64,000 nucleotides of DNA, taken from NCBI GenBank assembly GCA_038212445.1, contig JBBQUM010000001.1:1-64000 (forward strand), in the 5' to 3' direction. Position 1 is the first letter of the stretch. Each line of letters starts with the position of its first letter. The DNA is from TMP-7 sp038212445 (GTDB lineage Bacteria; Acidobacteriota; Terriglobia; Bryobacterales; Bryobacteraceae). Below are positions 33,963 through 42,777 of the stretch, one piece after another. The translations under genes and the position numbers were made by a program. The notes below the pieces were generated by a model. It did no database searches. It was not told the origin of the DNA and saw only the letters and a program-made list of their open reading frames with translations.

Positions 33963-34508
33963 ATGAGCAAATCACAGCCCTTTCTTACGGATGTAAAGAC
34001 GCTGCGCGAGCGCGCACGCACGAGCATTGAGACCGGCCCTGTCACGTCAACCTATCAAGGTGACGCAGGCCAAACGATTGAAATTCTGCAGAACGTCCTG
34101 GCGACGGAAATTGTTTGTGTACTGCGGTACACGATGAACGCCGTGGTGGCCACCGGCCTGTCGAGCGACAGCGTGAAGGCTGAGTTTGACGAGCATGCCA
34201 AAGAAGAGCAGGAGCACGTCAGGCAGGTCGCTGAGCGCATCAATCAACTTGGCGGAAAGCCGAACTTCAACCCCGAGGGGTTGGCGTCGCGATCGGCGTC
34301 GCAGTACGGCGATGCTGACGATCTGGTGGAGATGATCAAGGAGAACCTGATCGCCGAGCGCATTGCCTGCGACCACTACCGCGAGTTGATCCGGTACTTT
34401 GCAGACAAGGACATCACTACTCGCGTGATGATGGAAAGCATCCTCGCCACTGAAGAAGAACATGCTAACGACATGCTCGATCTTCTCTCTGCGCACGATC
34501 GAAAGTAG
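33963..34508 (+). CDS. Ferritin-like (bacterioferritin-type) protein
   Basis: 181 residues, all helical. Diiron ligands are in place: LATEIVCVLRY (Glu), HAKEEQEHVRQ (Glu and His), NLIAERIACDHY (Glu) and ATEEEHANDML (Glu and His). A conserved haem-binding Met, as in true Bfr, is not obvious. The role is probably iron storage or detoxification in the cytoplasm. The 93-nt divergent gap contains the inverted repeat described above. Confidence 0.9.
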   Translation: MSKSQPFLTDVKTLRERARTSIETGPVTSTYQGDAGQTIEILQNVLATEIVCVLRYTMNAVVATGLSSDSVKAEFDEHAKEEQEHVRQVAERINQLGGKPNFNPEGLASRSASQYGDADDLVEMIKENLIAERIACDHYRELIRYFADKDITTRVMMESILATEEEHANDMLDLLSAHDRK

Positions 34509-34545
34509 TACGCAGCAGGTCGTTCGAAAGTTCCCTTGAAACCTT

Positions 34546-34588
34546 AGGGGAGCTGTGCCATACTCTCCCCTGAGAACTCTAAGGGAGA
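34546..34588 (+). promoter_or_regulatory. Putative PadR operator overlapping the ribosome binding site
   Basis: AGGGGAG at 34546-34552 and CTCCCCT at 34565-34571 form an inverted repeat. A further half-site in CTCTAAGGGAGAG at 34577-34589 includes the ribosome binding site GGAGA of the padR gene. The same core in three copies just upstream of a PadR gene suggests autoregulation by the encoded protein. Confidence 0.5.
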
Positions 34589-34592
34589 GCTT

Positions 34593-34949
34593 ATGGACCG
34601 GATTTCGCTTGACGTCGTGCGCGGGACACTTGACGTCCTCATCCTCAAGACGCTGAGTTGGGGCCCGATGCACGGGTACGCCATCTCTCAGATCATTCTA
34701 AGGCAGACTGACGAAGCGCTGCTGGTGGAAGAGGGCGCGCTCTATCCGGCCCTTTATCGCATGGAGGCGAAGGGCTGGATTGACGCCGAGTGGGGTCTCT
34801 CGGAGAACAACCGGAAGGCGAAATACTACCAACTCACCCCGGACGGGCGTCGCCGTCTGCGCGAGGAGATGAAGACCTGGGCCAGCTACTCTGAGGCGGT
34901 CGCGAAGATTCTCGGAGCGACGCGCAATCCACAGTTGGAGAGAAGCTGA
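34593..34949 (+). CDS. PadR-family transcription regulator
   Basis: 118 residues. The winged helix shows LDVLILKTLSWGPMHGYAISQII and EGALYPALYRMEAKGWIDAEW, then KYYQLTPDGRRRLREE, all typical of the PadR type found beside acidobacterial permeases. It probably represses the permease gene, with which it overlaps by one base (TGATG), and itself. Confidence 0.95.
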   Translation: MDRISLDVVRGTLDVLILKTLSWGPMHGYAISQIILRQTDEALLVEEGALYPALYRMEAKGWIDAEWGLSENNRKAKYYQLTPDGRRRLREEMKTWASYSEAVAKILGATRNPQLERS

Positions 34950-37630
34950 TGGCGCGCGCACCGATGTGGCGGCGGTATCTGCGGTTCTTCGGGTCGGATG
35001 TGGAGTCGGACGTCAGCGATGAATTGCGGTTCCATCTCGACGCGAAAACTCGCGAGCTGATGGAGCGTGGCTTTTCGCCTTACGACGCGAGGCGCGAGGC
35101 GGTACGGCACTTTGGCGATGTCGGCGAAGTGAGTGCGCTGTGCCGGTCAATCGGCGAAGAGCACCGGCGCAAGCTCGCATTCAGAGACCGGATGGCCGAC
35201 TGGTGGTACGACGTCCAACACGCCGTGCGAGGACTTGTGCGCTCGCCCTGGTTTGCCTGCGTCGCGGTGGCCACACTGGCGGCGGGCATCGGCGGAGCCA
35301 CGGCGTTATTCAGTTTTGTGGATGGTTGGGTGATCCGCTCGGTGCGGTTCGACGAGCCCCAGCAGTTGGTGTACGCGCAGGGCTTGGATGCGCGCCGGGG
35401 TCACGACCTGGGCATCTCGGTTCCGGACTATCAGGACTATGCGGCTCGCGCCAGCCTGGTGCAGTCGATGGCAGCGTGGAGCAGCGATTCCTTCACGCTG
35501 TCGATGAACCGGCAGGCCGAGCGCATCGAAGGCACCCGCGTGACGGCTAATTTCTTCGACACGCTGCGTGTCCGTCCGGCGCTGGGGAGAACCTTCTTGC
35601 CCGGAGAAGATTCCGGCGCGTCTCACGTGGCGGTAATCAGCCACGGATTTTGGAAGACTCGCCTGAACGCTGATGCCGGTGTGGTCGGCTCGCGGATTGA
35701 ATTGAATGGCGAATCCTACACCGTCGCGGGAGTGCTGCCCGAGGGTTTTCATTTCACCCTGGCCGGCCGCGCCCCGATTTGGATTCCGCTCACGCCGTCG
35801 ATGGAGGAGCGCTCCCGCCGGCAGTCACGATTTCTGCAAATCATCGCGCGCTTGAAGCCTGGCGTTTTGCCGGACCCAGCAGCGCAGGAGATGAAGCAGA
35901 TTGCCAGCGAGCTGGCGTCAGCTCATCCGGAAACAAATCGTGACATCAGTGCTCACTGTGTTCTGCTGAGTACGGAGATTGGACAGCATACGGGCAAGAA
36001 CGCTGTACTTGTCGTGTTCGCAGTGACCGTCGGTTTGCTGTTGATCGCCTGCTCGAACATTGCGAATCTGATGCTGGTGAGAGCACTGGCGCGAAAGCGG
36101 CAGGCGGCCATTCAGCTATCGCTGGGAGCGGCGCGGGCTCGCCTCGTGAGACAAGCGCTGGTGGAGACGCTGTTGGTGTTTCTGGCGGCGGCCACCGTCG
36201 GGGCGGTGCTCAGCGTCTGGTGGACGGGACTGATTACCGCGCTCATCCCGTATGAGAATCGCGGATACCTTCCCGACTATGGCGAGGTCCTGATTAGTTG
36301 GAAAGTATTCGTGTTCGCGGCGGGAATCAGTTTGCTGACGGGGCTGATCTCCGGCTTGGCACCGGCGTTTGAAGCAGCGGATGCCGATGCCTCTTCGGTG
36401 CTGAAAGAGTCGGGTTCGGCAGTCTCCCAGAGTCCGAAAACCCGCCGGTTGCGGTTGACTCTGGTGGCTGGCCAGGTGTTTCTGGCGACTGCGCTACTAA
36501 CGTCGACTGCGGCACTGGTGAGGACCTTTCAGCATGTTTCTTCCACGCCTCTTGGATTCAGTCCGAACGGACTACTGACCTTCCGGGTTTCGCTCGACTC
36601 GCATCAGTACAGTGACGCAGCGGGGCAGCGGCAGTTCTTTCAGAAGGCCATGGAGTCGTTACAGGAAGGCCGGGCAGCGGAGTCGGTGGCAATCGCGAGT
36701 ACGATTCCCTTCGGCAATCAGTCGAGGCAGACGAACTTCAGACTCCAGGGAACGGCCGCGCCTGCACCGGGAGAGGCGCGCCGGCTTCCAGTGGCGCAGT
36801 TCAATTCCGTGAGTCCGGACTACTTCAAAGTCCTTCGCGCCACTCTGCTCAGCGGTCGCATGTTTGACCGCCGGGATGCGGCGGATTCCCCGCTTACGGC
36901 GGTGGTGAACGATGTGTTCGCAAAGCAATATCTGCCGGGGCAGAGTCCAATTGGGCGGACGCTTGTCCTCGGACAGATGGGGGAGGGCAATGTTGAGATC
37001 GTCGGTGTCGTGGCCGAGATTCGAAACAATAAGGATGCGGGAAAAGTGTCGCCGCAGATTTATGTTCCGTTCGATCAAACAGGGCACGACGCGGCAGTTT
37101 TTCTAATAAAGAGCGGCGGCGATCCGCTCGAACGTCTCCCTGCGATCCGCAAGACGATCGGAGCCATCGACCCCTGGCAGCCTGTCTACGATGCGAAGAC
37201 CCTGGAGGGACGGATCACTGAGGCGACGGCGCCTTTCCAGATTCTGGCGGGAATGCTGACGTGGTTCGGCATGCTGGCGCTCGCGCTTGCATCGGTGGGC
37301 GTGTATGGCGTGGTGTCGTTCTCAGTGTCACAGCGGACGCGGGAAATCGGAATCCGCGCGGCGCTGGGCGCGGACCGCAGTCGTCTGTTAATGCTTTTTA
37401 TGCGCCAGGGGCTGCTGATTCTGTCCGTTGGCCTCGTGCCCGGATTACTGGCGGGCGGCGCCGCGGCCGCCGGTCTCGGAGGCGTCATCGAAGGGGTGGA
37501 GCCGGCGGGATTAGCGCTGCCCATCGCACTTGCGACAACGCTTTTGGTGGGTTCGATGATCGTTGCGACCTTAGTGCCGGCCCGGCGAGCGGCTAGCGTG
37601 GATCCACTGACGGCGATCCGGCACGAGTAA
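34949..37630 (+). CDS. FtsX/MacB-type duplicated permease with N-terminal prefix domain
   Basis: 893 residues. The first 80 are the soluble prefix of this family (SDVSDELRFHLDAKTRELME, YDARREAVRHFGDVGEV). Then come WWYDVQHAVRGLVRSPWF, TM1 (AVATLAAGIGGATALFS), a MacB periplasmic domain, three TMs (about residues 350-475), a second periplasmic domain, and the C-terminal TM block with GVVSFSVSQRTREIGIRAALGA and PARRAASVDPLTAIRHE. Controlled in all likelihood by the adjoining PadR. Substrate unknown; no ATPase in the window. Confidence 0.94.
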   Translation: MARAPMWRRYLRFFGSDVESDVSDELRFHLDAKTRELMERGFSPYDARREAVRHFGDVGEVSALCRSIGEEHRRKLAFRDRMADWWYDVQHAVRGLVRSPWFACVAVATLAAGIGGATALFSFVDGWVIRSVRFDEPQQLVYAQGLDARRGHDLGISVPDYQDYAARASLVQSMAAWSSDSFTLSMNRQAERIEGTRVTANFFDTLRVRPALGRTFLPGEDSGASHVAVISHGFWKTRLNADAGVVGSRIELNGESYTVAGVLPEGFHFTLAGRAPIWIPLTPSMEERSRRQSRFLQIIARLKPGVLPDPAAQEMKQIASELASAHPETNRDISAHCVLLSTEIGQHTGKNAVLVVFAVTVGLLLIACSNIANLMLVRALARKRQAAIQLSLGAARARLVRQALVETLLVFLAAATVGAVLSVWWTGLITALIPYENRGYLPDYGEVLISWKVFVFAAGISLLTGLISGLAPAFEAADADASSVLKESGSAVSQSPKTRRLRLTLVAGQVFLATALLTSTAALVRTFQHVSSTPLGFSPNGLLTFRVSLDSHQYSDAAGQRQFFQKAMESLQEGRAAESVAIASTIPFGNQSRQTNFRLQGTAAPAPGEARRLPVAQFNSVSPDYFKVLRATLLSGRMFDRRDAADSPLTAVVNDVFAKQYLPGQSPIGRTLVLGQMGEGNVEIVGVVAEIRNNKDAGKVSPQIYVPFDQTGHDAAVFLIKSGGDPLERLPAIRKTIGAIDPWQPVYDAKTLEGRITEATAPFQILAGMLTWFGMLALALASVGVYGVVSFSVSQRTREIGIRAALGADRSRLLMLFMRQGLLILSVGLVPGLLAGGAAAAGLGGVIEGVEPAGLALPIALATTLLVGSMIVATLVPARRAASVDPLTAIRHE

Positions 37631-37644
37631 AACGGACTGAGACC

Positions 37645-37650
37645 TATAAT
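37645..37650 (+). promoter_or_regulatory. Putative -10 box (TATAAT) of the CpaF gene
   Basis: Consensus TATAAT with an 8-nt gap to the ATG at 37659, only 15 nt after the permease stop. It gives the CpaF gene its own, probably leaderless, transcript. Confidence 0.45.
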
Positions 37651-37658
37651 GAAGTTCA

Positions 37659-38987
37659 ATGGCCAGCAGCTTTCGTCCCACGCAGTCTGTAACGCAGGCA
37701 TCGCGCGCTGCCGACCGCTATTTCGAGCTGAAGAGCGAGATCCACCGGAAGCTGATTGGCGTGCTCAATCTGGAGCGCGTCTCATCGATTCCCAAGGATC
37801 GCTTGCGCAGCGAAATCGGGCGTGTCGTAGAGCGGCTGCTCGAGGACGAGCGCGTTCCGATGACCACGGCTGAGCAGAACAAGATCATCGAGGAAGTTCT
37901 CGATGAAGTGCTGGGGCTGGGTCCGTTGGAGCCGTTGCTGAAAGAGCCGAGCATCTCCGACATTCTGGTGAACGGCTACAGCAAGGTCTACATCGAGCGG
38001 AACGGCCGGCTGGCGTTGACGCAAGTGCGTTTCAAGGACAACGCTCATCTACTGCACATCATCGAGAAGATTGTGTCGCAGGTAGGACGCCGGATTGACG
38101 AAGCGCAGCCGATTGTGGATGCGCGGCTGTTGGATGGCTCGCGAGTAAATGCGATTATTCCGCCGCTTGCGATCGACGGTCCATCGTTGAGCATTCGCCG
38201 GTTCGGCCGCCATGTCATCACGTCGGACGAGATGACGGGGAACCAGACGTTGATGCCAGGCATGCTGAAGTTTCTGGCGGCGTGCGTGGAGGCGAAGTCG
38301 ACCATTCTCATTTCGGGTGGCACGGGCTCGGGCAAGACGACCACGCTGAACGCGATGTCGCGCTTCATTCCGGAAGAGGAGCGCATCATCACGATCGAGG
38401 ACACCGCCGAACTGCAACTTCAACAGCGTCACGTGGTGAAGTTTGAGACCCGTCCGCCGAATCTGAATAAAGAAGGCGGAATTAACCAGCGGCATTTGGT
38501 GCGAACCGCGTTGCGCATGCGTCCTGATCGGATCATCATCGGCGAGTGCCGCGGCGCGGAAGCGCTCGACATGCTGCAGGCGATGAACACCGGCGTGGAG
38601 GGATCGATGAGCACGGTCCACGCGAATTCGCCGCGCGACGCATTTTCGCGGCTGGAAGCGATGGTGCTGATGTCGGATGTCGAGATGCCGTCGAAAGTGA
38701 TCCTGCAGCAGCTGGCGAGCGCCATCAAGCTGGTGGTGCAGGTGTCGCGACTGCAGGATGGCACGCGTAAGATTGTCGCGATCTCGGAAGTGCTAGGCGT
38801 CGAGGATGATCGCGTAAAGGTGCAGGATCTCTTCCTGTTCGATCGAAGCGGAGTAACGGATCAGGGGAAGGTTCAGGGCCAGTTCCGCTTCACTGGCGTC
38901 CGCCCGCAGATCATGGAGCGATTGAAGACGAGTGGGATTCGCGTGCCGGATTCTGTGTTCACCGAGACGCTGGATGTGAATCTGTGA
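37659..38987 (+). CDS. cpaF: CpaF/TadA-type secretion ATPase
   Basis: 442 residues. This hexameric ATPase drives Tad (Flp) pilus assembly or a related type II/IV system. Walker A GGTGSGKTT at about 220-228, Walker B-like RPDRIIIGECRG, Asp box IITIEDTAELQL and the His box STVHANSPRDAFSRLE are all present. The N-terminal helical domain includes EEVLDEVLGLGPLEPLL. No other tad gene is adjacent, so it is an orphan here; partners must be elsewhere. bshA follows after 7 nt. Confidence 0.94.
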   Translation: MASSFRPTQSVTQASRAADRYFELKSEIHRKLIGVLNLERVSSIPKDRLRSEIGRVVERLLEDERVPMTTAEQNKIIEEVLDEVLGLGPLEPLLKEPSISDILVNGYSKVYIERNGRLALTQVRFKDNAHLLHIIEKIVSQVGRRIDEAQPIVDARLLDGSRVNAIIPPLAIDGPSLSIRRFGRHVITSDEMTGNQTLMPGMLKFLAACVEAKSTILISGGTGSGKTTTLNAMSRFIPEEERIITIEDTAELQLQQRHVVKFETRPPNLNKEGGINQRHLVRTALRMRPDRIIIGECRGAEALDMLQAMNTGVEGSMSTVHANSPRDAFSRLEAMVLMSDVEMPSKVILQQLASAIKLVVQVSRLQDGTRKIVAISEVLGVEDDRVKVQDLFLFDRSGVTDQGKVQGQFRFTGVRPQIMERLKTSGIRVPDSVFTETLDVNL

Positions 38988-38994
38988 TCGGGCT

Positions 38995-40092
38995 ATGAAG
39001 GTCGGTATCACTTGCTATCCCACATACGGCGGTAGCGGTATTGTCGCTACTGAACTCGGTCTGGAGCTTGCGACGCGCGGGCACGAGGTTCACTTCATCA
39101 CCTATGCGAATCCGATCAGGCTTGATCCGGGGACGCCGCGAATTCACTATCACGAGGTGGAAGTTTCGAATTATCCGCTGTTCCAATATCCGCCGTACTG
39201 CCTAGCGCTGGCGTCGAGCATGGCGGAAGTAGCAGAGCGGCACAAACTCGATTTGCTGCACGTTCACTACGCCATTCCGCACTCTACTGCGGCGATGCTG
39301 GCGCGCCAGATGACGGCGTCGCGGCGGCGGTTGCCATTTACGACGACGCTACATGGCACTGACGTCACGATCGTCGGCGCGGACCGTTCATATTTTCCGA
39401 TCACGAAATTTTCGATTGAGGAATCGGACGGGGTAACGAGCATCAGCGACTACGTGCGTGGTTTGACGGAGGAGTTTTTCGGAGTCAAGCATGGAATCGA
39501 CGTGATTCCGAATTTTGTGAACTGCAACATTTATAAGCCCGATCCGGAGCGCCGCCCGGCGCGTCCACGGCTGATGCACATTTCGAACTTCCGCCCCGTG
39601 AAGCGGCCCTTGGACTGTGTCAGGGTGCTGGCGGCGGTACGGCGCGAGGTGGACGCTGAGTTGTGGATGGTGGGAGACGGGCCCTTGCGCGGCGAGTGTG
39701 AACGGTTGACGGCGGAGTTGGGACTGGACGAAGCGGTAACGTTTCTCGGCAAGCAGGACCATGTGGAGCGGCTATTCCCAGAGACGCACGTCGTGATCAT
39801 GCCGAGCGAGTTGGAAGCGTTCGGCCTGGCGGCGCTTGAAGCCCAGGCGTGCGGTGTGCCGCCGATCGCGACAAATTGTGGAGGCGTGCCCGAACTGATC
39901 AACGACGGCGTGGACGGCTTCCTGACGCCGGTGGGTGACGTGGAGGCGCAGGCGGCGTGTGCCATTCGGCTGCTCTCTGATAGAGCGCTGTACGAGCGTG
40001 TGTCGGCGGCGGCGAGACACAACGCGGAGTCGAGATTCTGCGCGTCGAAGATTATTCCGCTGTACGAGCAGCACTACAAGAAGATCATCTAG
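38995..40092 (+). CDS. bshA: N-acetyl-alpha-D-glucosaminyl L-malate synthase
   Basis: 365 residues, GT4 glycosyltransferase. First step of bacillithiol synthesis: transfer of GlcNAc to L-malate. MKVGITCYPTYGGSGIVATELG is the characteristic BshA start, followed by FQYPPYCLALASSMAEV, LLHVHYAIPHSTAA and the C-terminal PSELEAFGLAALEAQACG donor-binding motif. Bacillithiol genes occur in some Acidobacteria. bshB and bshC are not in the window. Its TAG and that of the opposing synthetase gene overlap in CTAG. Confidence 0.94.
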   Translation: MKVGITCYPTYGGSGIVATELGLELATRGHEVHFITYANPIRLDPGTPRIHYHEVEVSNYPLFQYPPYCLALASSMAEVAERHKLDLLHVHYAIPHSTAAMLARQMTASRRRLPFTTTLHGTDVTIVGADRSYFPITKFSIEESDGVTSISDYVRGLTEEFFGVKHGIDVIPNFVNCNIYKPDPERRPARPRLMHISNFRPVKRPLDCVRVLAAVRREVDAELWMVGDGPLRGECERLTAELGLDEAVTFLGKQDHVERLFPETHVVIMPSELEAFGLAALEAQACGVPPIATNCGGVPELINDGVDGFLTPVGDVEAQAACAIRLLSDRALYERVSAAARHNAESRFCASKIIPLYEQHYKKII

Positions 40093-41462
40093 ACCGGGAG
40101 CAGATGCTTCTGCACCTTGCCGAGCGTGTTGCGCGGCAGGCGTTCGACTGTCACGAAGGATCGCGGGATTTTGAACGAAGCGAAATTGTCGCGGCAACGC
40201 TGTTCCAGCGCGGCGGCGTCGATTGGGCTGCGCGAGACGATAAAGGCGACGGGAACTTCTCCGCGCACCGCGTCGGGGCGTCCTGCAATCGCGGCCTCGG
40301 CGACTTCGGGCTGCTCCATCAGGAACTCCTCGATTTCGCGAGGATAGATATTGAACCCGCCGGAGATGATGAGGTCGCTGCGGCGGCCACGCAACGTAAT
40401 GTAGCCGTCCTCCGACATGCTGGCGATATCGCCGGTCTTGAACCAGCCGTCCTCGAAGGCATCGCGGGTGGCATCCTCGCGGCGCCAATAGCCGCTAAAG
40501 ACATTCGGTCCCTTCACCCACAACTCGCCGTTGACGATTCTGGTGGACACTCCAGGAAAGGGCATACCGACGGTGCCTGCGCGACGCTCCCCCACATATG
40601 GGTTGCCGGTGTTCATGAGCGTCTCCGACATCCCATAGCGCTCCAGGATCGTGTATCCGAAGCGCGCGCGGAAGTCCTCGAGGGTCTGCGGAGGCAGGGG
40701 TGCGGACCCAGAGACGAATAGGCGCATGTGCTTTCCGATGATCTGCGCGGTATCCAGATCGGTGTCGAGCAGACGCACGTAGATGGTGGGGACGCCGAAA
40801 AACAGAGTTGGCTGGAAGTCTAGAAATTCCGCGGCCGCCTTCTGATGTTCGAAGCGTTCGAGCAGGCGCATGCGGCAGCCGCTCAAGAGCCAGCAATGGA
40901 GTCCGTTGCCGAGAGCGTGTACATGGAAAAGCGGAAGCGCAAGCAGGAAGCGGTCGGCCGGTGTGATTTGCCAGCAAGACACCAGGTTCACGGCATTGGC
41001 CGCGAAGTTGTTGTGCGTGAGCACCGCACCTTTCGAGGCGCCTGTGGTGCCGGAGGTGTAGACGAGGGCCGCCGGTGTGTCGCCGTCGAGGCTGGATACA
41101 GGGCGATGGTCCGGCATGGTTTGTGCAGCGGAAACCAGTTCGGAGAGATCGGTGAAAAACTCGCGCGGGTCGGCGTCGTTAACGATGTGCGAAATCTCAC
41201 GATCCTTATACAGGACGTTCACCGGCACAAAGATGACGCCGAGGCGGACGCAGGCGAGGAAGATGTCGATGAACTCAATGCAGTTGGTGATCTGAAGGCA
41301 GAGACGGTCGGCCTTCACGAAGCCGCGCGCAGCCAGAGCGTGAGCCATCTGGTTGGCCCGCCGGTCGATCTCGCCGAAGGTGAATGTGCGACCCTGCCAC
41401 TCTAGCGCGGGCACATCGCGGCGCGAAACGAACGTCAGATCGAACAGGTCATTCAGCGTCAT
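40089..41462 (-). CDS. Acyl-CoA synthetase, malonyl-CoA synthetase (MatB)-like
   Basis: 457 residues of the ANL superfamily. Visible motifs: VYTSGTTGASKGAVLTH (P-loop), GVPTIYVRLL, SGSAPLPPQT, ERYGMSETLMNTGNPY, GWFKTGDIA, the hinge SGGFNIYPREIEEF and the catalytic Lys in RNTLGKVQKHLL. MRLFVSGSAP and GMSETLMNTGNPY are very close to MatB malonyl-CoA synthetases, so a short dicarboxylic or carboxylic acid is the likely substrate. Start MTLNDLFDL; an open frame upstream belongs to the MFS gene. The ATG overlaps the MFS stop by 4 nt, so the two are one operon. Confidence 0.88.
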   Translation of the reverse strand: MTLNDLFDLTFVSRRDVPALEWQGRTFTFGEIDRRANQMAHALAARGFVKADRLCLQITNCIEFIDIFLACVRLGVIFVPVNVLYKDREISHIVNDADPREFFTDLSELVSAAQTMPDHRPVSSLDGDTPAALVYTSGTTGASKGAVLTHNNFAANAVNLVSCWQITPADRFLLALPLFHVHALGNGLHCWLLSGCRMRLLERFEHQKAAAEFLDFQPTLFFGVPTIYVRLLDTDLDTAQIIGKHMRLFVSGSAPLPPQTLEDFRARFGYTILERYGMSETLMNTGNPYVGERRAGTVGMPFPGVSTRIVNGELWVKGPNVFSGYWRREDATRDAFEDGWFKTGDIASMSEDGYITLRGRRSDLIISGGFNIYPREIEEFLMEQPEVAEAAIAGRPDAVRGEVPVAFIVSRSPIDAAALEQRCRDNFASFKIPRSFVTVERLPRNTLGKVQKHLLPV

Positions 41463-42748
41463 TCCGGCAGTCGCTTTCCTTTCGTTTCCACGCCGAGCGG
41501 CAGAAGGAGGATGCCGATCAGGAATGCGATCGACGTCCACGAAACCGGCGTTCCAATCGAATGATATCGTCCCACCGCGGCGCCTACGAGGAAGGTTACG
41601 CCGGAAGCCGCGAAGCGACCGACTGAGGTGGCGAAGGCAAAAGCGCTGGCACGGCATTCGGTGGGGTACTGCTCGGGAAGCCACAGCGTGTACATCGCGA
41701 AATTTGCGCCGCCGATGCCCAGGACGAAGAGTGCGGCAAAGAACCAAACCAGAGCCGATTGTTCAAAGTAGAAGATCCAGCCGAAGCCGGCGGAAATCGC
41801 GATGAACATCAGCATGAAGTAGACCGAGAGCGTGGCCCGGCGTCCCCAGCGTTCCGCCAACGGCGCCATAGCGAGGCAGCCGAGAATTGTGCCGAGCGAC
41901 AACAGCATCGTCGCGTAGGAAGCTAGTTCGGCGGCGCGTTGCGGAGAATAGCCGGACCGGATGGCCACCTGCGTCACCGACGAGGGGACATAGACTGAGC
42001 CTGCCCACAGGCCGGTCATCGAGACGAATAAGTAGATGGAGTTGAGGATGGTTCTCCGGCGCAGTGCTGGTTTGAACAGCGCGAAGAACGACTGCGACAA
42101 TGTCGGGCGAGCCGCATTAGCCCACTTGGCCGGTTCGTGGACGCCCTTGCGGATGAATGCGACCAGCAGCGCCGGGGTGCCGCCGATGGCGAACATCGCA
42201 CGCCACCCGTAGTGCGCGCCGATCCAGTAGTTGAGGATCGCGGCTAGGAAAATTCCGAAGTAGTAGCCGGTGTGCATCCAGCCGCCGCCCTTGAGCCGTC
42301 GCTCCTCAGGCCATTCCTCAGCTACCAGGATTCCGCCGAGTGTCCATTCGCCGCCGATGCCAAAACCTGCGAGGAAGCGGAAGGCGGCAAGCTGCCACAC
42401 ATTCGCCGCTACTGACCCCAGCAGCGTAAACAGGGAGTAGCAGACGATGGTCAGCATTAGTGTTTTCACGCGGCCGAAGCGATCGCCGATGGGTCCCCAC
42501 AGAAAGGCGAATCCCCAGCCGACCAGGAAGAGTGCGAATAGCAGGCCGCCGTAGTATCCGAGTGATTCAGGCGTTGTCTCGATGCCGGAGCGTGGCAGCA
42601 GATCCTTCATGGCGGGCACCATCACCAGCGCATAGATGAACGAATCCATGCCGTCAAGCGCCCATCCGGCCCACGACGCCCAGAAGCCACGAATCTGATT
42701 TTGCGTGAGCGGCATAGAGGCCGCCGGCACGCGCGACGTTGCGGCCAT
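41459..42748 (-). CDS. MFS transporter, metabolite:H+ symporter type
   Basis: 429 residues, 12 predicted membrane segments. WALDGMDSFIYALVMVPAM carries the acidic TM1 motif of the AAHS/SHS families (aromatic-acid and sialate symporters), and DRFGRVKTLML is the MFS loop 2-3 motif. Proton-coupled uptake of an organic acid is likely. Coupled to the acyl-CoA synthetase gene, the pair could import a carboxylate and activate it to its CoA ester. TATACT lies 10 nt before the ATG. Confidence 0.88.
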   Translation of the reverse strand: MAATSRVPAASMPLTQNQIRGFWASWAGWALDGMDSFIYALVMVPAMKDLLPRSGIETTPESLGYYGGLLFALFLVGWGFAFLWGPIGDRFGRVKTLMLTIVCYSLFTLLGSVAANVWQLAAFRFLAGFGIGGEWTLGGILVAEEWPEERRLKGGGWMHTGYYFGIFLAAILNYWIGAHYGWRAMFAIGGTPALLVAFIRKGVHEPAKWANAARPTLSQSFFALFKPALRRRTILNSIYLFVSMTGLWAGSVYVPSSVTQVAIRSGYSPQRAAELASYATMLLSLGTILGCLAMAPLAERWGRRATLSVYFMLMFIAISAGFGWIFYFEQSALVWFFAALFVLGIGGANFAMYTLWLPEQYPTECRASAFAFATSVGRFAASGVTFLVGAAVGRYHSIGTPVSWTSIAFLIGILLLPLGVETKGKRLPE

Positions 42749-42777
42749 GAAACTGACCAGTATAGACTGTGCCCACG
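42749..42777. promoter_or_regulatory. Divergent promoter region with overlapping -10 boxes
   Basis: Only 29 nt separate the MFS start (minus) from the hydrolase ATG (plus). AGTATAGACT at 42759-42768 contains TATACT on the minus strand, 10 nt from the MFS ATG, and TAGACT on the plus strand, 9 nt from the hydrolase ATG. The two boxes share bases, so both genes can hardly be initiated at once. Confidence 0.45.
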
